Source: Lunularia cruciata (Eukaryota > Streptophyta > Marchantiopsida > Lunulariales > Lunulariaceae). From it: a DNA stretch of 64,000 nucleotides. The translations under genes and the position numbers were made by a program. A model generated the notes under the pieces. That model had not been told where the DNA came from. It searched no databases and saw only the letters and a list, made by a program, of their open reading frames with translations. The stretch is from NCBI GenBank assembly GCA_948567375.1, contig OX419757.1:5022001-5086000 (forward strand), read 5' to 3'. This document shows positions 57,280 to 64,000 of this stretch, piece after piece; the stretch's first letter is position 1; the number at the start of each line of letters is the position of its first letter.

Positions 57280-57854
57280 TGGTACCCACATTCTTTTTTT
57301 TGTTCTATTTTGAAGAAGAAGTGTATAGACAAAGTTGTATTGAACCTGAATAGCATTAAAAGAGGGAGAATTGTGTCTTTGGATGGAAGCCCAAAGTAAA
57401 GTGACTTTGTCTCAAGACACAAGTACTTAGATCAGACTTAGCACAAAGAAACCTAAAGTAAGGAAACTTTTACCTTGGGGTGATCAACCCAATGCAAAGA
57501 TAACATAACAACTTTCCTTTGAAATGGTCAATCAAGAAAGTATAAGCAAGAAAACGGCTAAGGGACAAATGACTAAACTTGACAGTGCCAAGAGGAACTC
57601 ATCTAGAAGGTATGGTTTTTAGTAAATAATGACAAAGGAATGACCACATAGCAAAGAACTATAAAATCAAGACTTTGTCAAGGGGAGTTCAAAATGTCAC
57701 AAAACTATCCTAAGCCACTAAGTAGTCAACCTAAAGGAGTGAGGGTAGAGAAGCCACCCAATAGTTTGATGTTTAACAATCTTAAAAGAGCTAGGATCTT
57801 GAGACCAGGAGATGGTAGAACCATTTCCAACTACCATGAGTTATAGATAGCATG

Positions 57855-58570
57855 ATGTTAAAGAAGGGTGAGAAGAAGAGTCCCTCACTCATAGTGAGAA
57901 ATCCTATGATTTGGAGGTTAGACATGATAGCCATGATTGAAGTTTTGAATAGACTTTGAATCACTTTTTTGGCTTGGAATTGGAACTTGAGTTTTCCAAG
58001 TTTCATGACAGAAGTAGCTTTGAGTGATTGTGAGGAGGGACTTGAGAATAAAGTGAAGAAAGGGAATCCGGCTTGATGGACAGAGTCAGATTGGAGATTG
58101 GTTCTAGGGAGAGAGGCTGGTGAGGAAACTAGGGCTACATTCCTTGGGAAAAGAGAGTCTGCAAAGGAGATTGACAAAATCTGCAATTCCTTCTCTATGC
58201 TACGAGCAAAGAATAGGTATAAGGTCAATATCTATTGAGACCTGGTAACGCAAAGTATTGTCGGGGTGATGATGGCACTCTTCAAGCCTTATCAAACCAC
58301 GCATGTGATGAAACATCAAGCTGTGTTTTTCCATCAGATGTTTGCAGGAGCATCAGTGAATTGGGCAAAGTGTTTTCACCAAAGAATGTTGCAAATGGTG
58401 TGGTGTTGGAGAGATCAAACCGCTCCCCACTATTAGGTGCCATTTGCCACACATTTCTACTTTGGGTTGAACTTGATGAAGGAGGCAAAGCAAAGAAAAA
58501 TGAGGTCACATTTTCATGTGGATCTACAAAAAGAAGCAGATGAGGAGAAGCAACAATACATCCAACATAT
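57855..58570 (+). pseudogene. Unknown ORF 1 in insertion D
   Basis: One frame runs for about 235 codons from MMLKKGEKKSPS with only four or five internal stops. Readable parts include IWRLDMIAMIEVL, GKRESAKEIDKICNSFSM and MMALFKPYQTTHVMKH, then AVFFHQMFAGASVNWAK. I do not recognise the family. The frame is clearly derived from a real protein because stops are few and of the TGA/TAG kind. Confidence 0.5.
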
Positions 58571-58699
58571 CTAAAAGTAGTGATGAGCACTATCCAAGAA
58601 CATGCCAACATATGAAGGTAGCAGTAAGTATCCCAAAGAAAAAGAAGAGAAGTTGTCCTATGGAGATGACATCCCTTGTGTATTCTTGAAAGATGAGAA

Positions 58700-60345
58700 A
58701 GGTGAATATGACGCATGAGGGTGTGGTAATTGATGAGTCATTGGGAGCAAAAGAATCAAAAGGTGAAGCTGAGTATAAGCCAGAAGGCTTGGGAGAAGAA
58801 GAAGAACTAGAGCTTATGCTATGAAGTGAAGAGTCAAGCAGTGGAAGTGATGATGAGATAGAAGTTCACCAATGGGGAGAGAGCAATGCTAAAGACAAAG
58901 ATCAAGAGTTCCAAGCCGCAATTGACCGCATGGGAGGAAGAGATATTTTGTGTTTGGAATTGCCAAGGACGGAGATAGAAGAAATTAAAGAAGCCGAGCC
59001 AAAGTTGGGGTTCCAAAAAGGTAGGAGATCAAAGAGAGGTATGCCTATTTTTGGTGCAGAAATGAGCAAAGCAAGCCCTATAGAGGAAGAAGGAGGAATC
59101 TCGGATGAGATTCCACTAAGAGTGCGGATATTGAGACTCTGAAGTAAAGCTCCAATAGAAGAAGTGAGGAGTGAAGAACCCAAAGAACCTAAGACTGCAA
59201 GAGTCTATGATGGGGTAGTATACTTGTCAAAGATTGTCTATTCATTGTTGTTTCAACTCAAGAAGAAGAGAGAAGAGTCGAGTTGCAATCAAGTAGAGTT
59301 GAAAGATGAATTGCAAGTAGTACAATACATGAGTGGAGAAAGCTGGGGGTTAAGAAGAAAGCTAATCCACGAAGAGAGGGAAGTAGAAGAACTTCAGATT
59401 GAAGTAGGGCTAAGGAGGAAGTAGATTGAGAGCTTGACTAAAGACTTTGTAAAGAAAGGCAAGGCAATGACAAAGCAAGAAGAAAATCAAAAGGAGCAGA
59501 TGGTGAAGATTGAGACCTTGCAGGCAGAAGTGCATGATGTGCGAGTGGAAGTTATCATTTGAAGGTTATGGCCGCAGTCATGGGACAAGAGCTAGAGAGC
59601 CTAAAGATGAGTGTAACAAAGAAAGATTGAGCTTGGCAAAGAGAATTAACCACGCAAAGTTGTCAAGAGGAGAGGTTGTGTAGGTTGATCAAAGGAATGG
59701 AAGAGCAACTTAGGCAAAGTATGAAGGAGAAGGAAGCATTGAAGGCCGAGTTGGAAGATAAGGTGAAAATGAGTAGAGAGGAGTTGCAGGCAGAGAGAGA
59801 GAAGCTGTAAATACCTAGGCCGGAGATAGTTGAGGAAGTAGTAATGAGAGTGAAGGTGATGCTGAGCACAATATTGGAAGTTTAGTTGGAAGAAGCATGC
59901 TTGCATGAACTGAAATTGCTAGTGCAAGAGATGAGGAAGAAGAAAGTGAAGGATGCGCAATTGAATAAGTTATTAATTAGTGTGAGAGATTAAGTAGATA
60001 GGAAGATGTTAGAGGAAAGAGAGAATGTTTGTCTCAAATTAGATGTAGCAAGAAAGGAGTTAGATGAAATTTGGAATCCAAAGAAGAATATCCAATCCAA
60101 GATAAGAGAGGTAGGAATGCAAGTCACTTTGGATGAGATTTTTGAGATAGTAGAAAAAGAAGGTTAGGAATTGAGGAAGCAGATTGGTTAGCTATCGTTC
60201 CAATTTCAGTTTGGACAGAAGAGATAGTAGAAATTATAGAAATTATGAATGAAGAAGTAGTATTAGGTAGACCCAAAGAAGGAGAAATTGTTGAAGTAGA
60301 ATCAGGTTTAGGAGCCAAAGTCAAGGTTGACATCGGATCAAAGTA
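58700..60345 (+). pseudogene. Unknown coiled-coil ORF 2 in insertion D
   Basis: Acidic then heptad-rich coding sequence with a few frameshifts and stops. Parts: LGEEEELELML, SGSDDEIEVHQWGES, LQVVQYMSGESWGLRRKLIH, EEREVEELQIEVG, then (59,580-60,160, one frame) MGQELESLKMSVTKKD, MEEQLRQSMKEKEALKAELE, MSREELQAEREKL, LLVQEMRKKKVKDAQLNKLL and LDVARKELDEIW. Long Leu/Glu/Lys heptads indicate a coiled coil. The stops in the last part are TGA, TAA and TAG that could each come from CGA, CAA or CAG. No database family is recalled. Confidence 0.55.
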
Positions 60346-61168
60346 GTAATAGTTTTGAGATTTGAAGAGGTAGATATGAAGAGGTGCATTGTCATTTTGG
60401 ATCTATAGGTTGGTAAAGTTGTTATAGAGTGGTATGGTAGTCAATTAACTATTGAAGTGCTCTACCTATTTAAAGGAAGCATTCACAGTGAGTTGTTGTT
60501 TAGTATTTATATTTTTAAGTTGATAAAGTGAAGTTATAACTCAGTGCTTGTCATTTCAAATTAGTTCCAAGTACCAATCTTGTATGTGTGTTTGTGAGTG
60601 TTTGGAGAATTTTGAAGTGCAAGTCAATGTGCTTGTTAGATGTTGGATTTTGTAGCCTTGATCTCCATTATGTGTGTTTGATCCTAAGTAAAGTACAATC
60701 AAAGCAATGCCTTGATAGACCTGAGAAGAATTGTAGTGTTGGTAGTATTCTGCATTGGTGAGCGCATTGCGGGGTTGATGCAAAGAAATTTTGATCAAGG
60801 AAGTTGTGCTTTCAATGAAGGGATGAAATACAATTTTGAGGCCAAGTTGTTTTGTAATGAAGTAGCCTTATTTGAGAAAATTTGAATCATCATAATCAAG
60901 ATTGTTTGGAAAGATTTGATGGAGTTGTGATTATGGAGTGTTAATTCGTGATAAGACTACAAGTCAGTGCTTGTTACTCTCTTTTGGGTGTAGTTTCTAC
61001 TTGAGATTTAAGACAAAACCAAGAAGAACTACACAATGATTGTTTTACTTCATATTTGACCAATTTTTACTCGTGTGACCATATTTAAACTTTGACATTT
61101 GTGCACGAACAAACTTCATTTACCTGATTACCACAAAAGTGATACTTGTTGTGTTGTCATAGCTAATA

Positions 61169-62556
61169 AGGCCATGAGGTGCATTTATTGGCAATCTCCA
61201 TTTTTTGATGTGATTTTGTATCCTCCTCTTCAATTCATCTCTCCATGTTGTTCAAAGGTCACCTATATGGAGACCAAGGGCCTTTAGGAAAATGAGTATG
61301 ACAAGTGATGGCTAGGTGCCCAACTTGACTTCAATTGTAACAACAATTTTGTTATGCTTAGGTCTCTTCTCCTCATTGGGCCCATCGCTCCTTTTGTCAA
61401 TCCATCCCTGTTCTCCTTGGAGTGGTCTTGCTCCTCATTCTCAAAACTTAATGTTGCACAATTCCATAGGAATTGGTCCACCAAAGTGTTATGTTTCAAT
61501 TCAATAATGTCAAGTTAGAACTAACTCTTCATCTCCTCCAAGAGACCATGCTATTCTTTGAGCACAAGCAATGGCTTCAAAAACCATGGGAGGTTTTTGT
61601 ACCATTACTTCTTGGCAAATTTGGTCTTTTAATCCTTATTTGAAAATTTCTAGAGCTTCTACTGGACTCATGTTGCTTATTGCAACCTATAGATCAATGA
61701 ATACCTCAATGTACTCTTGTACAATGTTCTTCTGCTTCAATCCCCATTGTCGGGTTTGGGCCATCTACACAAAATCCGTGGATTGTAAATCTTTCAATAG
61801 CCTTTCTTGCATGGCCGTCCATGTGACAAGTCTTCCTTTTGCCAACATTGATTGTTCCCAAGCAAAATACCATGTGAGGGCCTTATTGGTCAACTACCTA
61901 GATGCAAACACACTAGCCAAATGATCAGTGATTTCAATTGTAAACAATCAAAAGTATCAATTTATTCTTGAAATCTAGTTCTCCAATACTTCCATGGATT
62001 TTTGTCCCTTCTAAGGCTCAATATTGCAAGTCTTCTTCATCCGTAGTAACAATGTGGCTTCATTGTTGGTTGAGTTGGTGTTCTTGGCATGAGTGACTCT
62101 TTAGGTACTTTGGCCACTTGCATTGGATTTTTAGAAAAATCCCCTTCTTACATTACTTGATCATTCTTGAAGGTATATACTTGACTTTGCAATGCCTTTA
62201 TGGTCATCTTGATCTCCCAAAACTAGTTTAGCATTCCTTGTATCAAATTTGCAATGATGGATCCATGATTCATATATACAAACAACTGCTCAATTGCTAT
62301 TTCCTATTTCAGAAAAGGGTTAAGATGATCATTCAATAGGGAGCACGGAATATGGGGACTACCCTTGGGACTTTTGAGGCTACCACTTGTTGATAATATT
62401 CCTCACCAAAATTGTGGACTACAAGATCTCTAAACATTAATTTTGGTTTAACCACATAACGGATTTCTACTTGATTGTTGAAGGATTTTACTATGGTTTC
62501 TCTCCTCAAAAATCACTCAATCTTAGTAGCCCATGTTCTTCCAAGAGGAGTGATCT
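61169..62556 (-). pseudogene. B2 gag
   Basis: It is collinear with B1 gag in reverse (the counterpart of the frame 51,041-50,217). The zinc knuckle region is near 61,310-61,345, where the second cysteine position is a stop. The sequence ends at AGTGATCTATTT, about 60 bp before the expected primer-binding site, where A3 begins. Confidence 0.75.
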
Positions 62557-62558
62557 AT

Positions 62559-62963
62559 TTTAACAATATAGAGTTTAGCAACAAAGTTAGTTAGGGCTAA
62601 CAAAGTAGCAAATATGACAAGTTAGCCTAAATATTCCAAAAATATCTAGGAAGCTTCCTAGCTAGCTTAGCTTGCACTCCAAATAGGTAGCTTCTAGAAG
62701 AAAGCTTCTAAAAGCTTCCAACTAGCTTAGCTTAGCTTGCATGCCAAGTAAATGGCTTCTAGAGGAAAGCTTCTTGGTTAACTTGGCTTGCACTCAAAGA
62801 AAGCGGCTCAAGGAAGCTTCTTGAGAAGCTTCTCAAGGCCTTAAGTGCTCCCTATAAATACCAAAGTTGAAGATCATGCTAGGCATTTGGAGATTCCTAC
62901 ACTCAAGTGTCCCAATGTGATCTTCCATTCTCCTATTTCTCTCCTTGGTCTCAATCTTTTACA
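62559..62963 (+). repeat. 5' LTR of A3
   Basis: It starts TTTAACAATATAGAGTTTAGC (TGTAACAATATGGAG with changes) and ends CAATCTTTTACA. The heat-shock-like palindromes are decayed (AGAAAGCTTCTAAAAGCTTCC). Confidence 0.85.
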
Positions 62964-62964
62964 T

Positions 62965-62976
62965 TGGTATTAGAGC
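62965..62976 (+). other. Primer-binding site of A3
   Basis: TGGTATTAGAGC, one transition from the initiator tRNA-Met complement. Confidence 0.85.
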
Positions 62977-63229
62977 AAGAATGGGATGGATGGAATTTAT
63001 GGACAACCAATCTATTTTTGCCAATCTATTGGGATTTTTGTGTTTGTGTACTACCCAAGCATTGTTTCACACAATTCATCACCTCACACTTTGGGCAAGA
63101 TTTCTTGAATACAATTGCTTCGTTCAAGGAATCCTTGGTACTTCCATTTGTAACTTATGGAGAATAATGGATGTGTTGCATCTATGTGTTAATAAATTAG
63201 ATAGATTAGGGGTGGTGTGATAGAGTAGT

Positions 63230-64000
63230 AACCATGGTAGCAATGCCCAAGGTTATCATTGCTACGTAGCAACAAATTGAGCACCTTACATGATTGTTGA
63301 ATGAACGAGATCATCAATGACAAGAGCATGTAAAGGGAGTACCATTTTGAGAAGGAGAAGACAGAATCTTATATCCAAAACCCAAGGTTGTCAAAGGCAA
63401 GAATCTTCCAGGTGCAGTGGAGAATTTTGTATTTGCTTGTGAATGTTATTTTGAGGTTATAAATCTTTAATATGAATAAAAATTAGATGTTCTTAGCTTC
63501 TAGCCAATTGGGTGGAGTAGCAAAGCTATGGTGGTGATTCCAAGTGGATCAAGTTGAACGGAAAATTGTTGTACCAATCTTGACATAGGTAGAATTCAAG
63601 AGTGCAATAATTGGTCAATTTCAATCTATAAATGCCACATGAGCTGCACAAGATAGGTTAGCAGAGTTGAAACAGATTGGCTCTATAAGAAGTTACATCA
63701 TGCAATTCTAGAACACCATCATGCAAATTCCAAATATACTAGAAGGTGAAGCTTTGGATCAATTTGTGAGTGGCTTGAAGTCATCAACAAAATTAGAGGT
63801 AACCATGCAAGAGCTACAACACTTGGAGGAAGCCATGCGGTTGGCCGAACGCTTTGATTCCTTGTTGCAACAATTTGGTCTTGACCTTGACCTCCACAAA
63901 ATCTACCAATACATTACACACGGGTGGAGGAGCTAGCACCAATGGAGATTGATACCATTCAACAAAGACCACTTGGCACTACAAATAAAAAAATTTATGA
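63230..64000 (+). pseudogene. A3 gag, partial
   Basis: Frames parallel A1 gag: ENFVFACECYFEV, VWWxFQVDQVERKIVVPIL and, in the open stretch 63,721-63,936, LEGEALDQFVSGLKSSTKLE and EEAMRLAERFDSLL. Stops and a shift are present. It continues past the window. Confidence 0.8.

Larger units (their letters stand above)
57280..61160 (+). mobile_element. 3.88-kb insertion D in B2, unclassified
   Basis: AGCCAATA (57,272-57,279) and AGCTAATA (61,161-61,168) flank the segment. B1 has a single AGCCAATA at the same point, so this is an insertion with an 8-bp target duplication carrying one C-to-T change. Eight base pairs fit hAT-like DNA transposons better than LTR elements (5 bp). The ends (TGGTACCCAC... 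and ...GTTGTCAT) show no convincing terminal inverted repeat, and I see no transposase. The cargo is two broken coding regions on the plus strand. Confidence 0.65.
40639..62558 (-). mobile_element. Ty3/gypsy chromovirus B2 (family B), hosting several insertions
   Basis: This is the older family B element on the minus strand. Its 3' LTR is split into 40,639-41,004, 52,374-52,454 and 52,931-53,217. Internally it has a chromodomain (53.24-53.48 kb), integrase, RNase H, reverse transcriptase, protease and gag (up to 62.55 kb). B1, a solo A LTR, a solo C LTR and insertion D sit inside it. Its 5' LTR is absent, because A3 begins at 62,559 just before the expected primer-binding site. Nothing in it is intact. 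Confidence 0.8.
62559..64000 (+). mobile_element. Ty3/gypsy A3 (family A), cut by the window end
   Basis: LTR 62,559-62,963, primer-binding site 62,965-62,976, then gag to the window end. Its left LTR edge directly abuts B2 gag leader sequence, so A3 truncated or inserted into B2. The rest lies outside. Confidence 0.85.

Noticed and set aside
57280-61160. Helitron or LTR element for insertion D
   Set aside because: Insertion gives an 8-bp duplication; Helitrons make none and LTR elements 4-6 bp; no LTRs were seen on comparing both ends.

Overview
The window is nuclear DNA of a land plant. It carries spliced genes with GT-AG introns, one of them for a chloroplast NDH-complex subunit, and long runs of nested Ty3/gypsy chromoviruses plus a Ty1/copia element. 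Seed plant versus bryophyte, lycophyte or fern cannot be settled from the sequence; a non-seed plant is only a guess. There is no sign of bacterial or organellar origin.

Layout. 1-7.5 kb: AT-rich, decayed gypsy family A DNA (a solo LTR and one old complete element, A0). About 8.4-29.3 kb: a less AT-rich gene island with four genes I can support. These are a small cysteine-rich-tail protein (CYSTM-like, +, 10.3 kb), a six-exon PnsB3/NDF4-type 2Fe-2S subunit of the chloroplast NDH complex (-, 14.6-17.2 kb), a glycine-zipper plus coiled-coil protein of a conserved plant family (+, 20.4-23.8 kb) and a five-exon MGST3-type MAPEG protein (-, 26.3-27.9 kb). Between them lie local tandem duplications and at least six copies, in both orientations, of one 3' tail that looks like 5'-truncated non-LTR retrotransposons. 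The longest copy (31 kb) keeps a C-terminal endonuclease-like protein remnant.

31.5-64 kb: a nested retrotransposon stack. A copia element (to 35.3 kb) is interrupted by a tRNA-like/SINE-like segment and by a solo LTR of gypsy family B with target duplication TCATA. It is then cut by gypsy A2 (minus). The 5' LTR of A2 is cut by gypsy B2 (minus, running to 62.6 kb). The 3' LTR of B2 is split by B1 (minus, 41,005-52,373) and by a reversed solo A LTR. The 3' LTR of B1 is split by the youngest element, A1 (plus, 41,062-46,714), which has 426-bp LTRs and a perfect CATTT duplication. B2 also holds a solo LTR of a third family (C) and a 3.88-kb insertion (D) with an 8-bp target duplication and coiled-coil pseudo-ORFs I cannot classify. 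A3 begins at 62.56 kb and runs off the window.

The four island genes have no evident shared pathway. The retroelements are mostly dead: frames are broken by TGA/TAG/TAA codons where relatives have CGA/CAG/CAA, and the two A1 LTRs differ almost only by transitions, as expected of methylated, deaminating cytosines. Exons were built by eye from splice consensus and family motifs; transcript data were not available.
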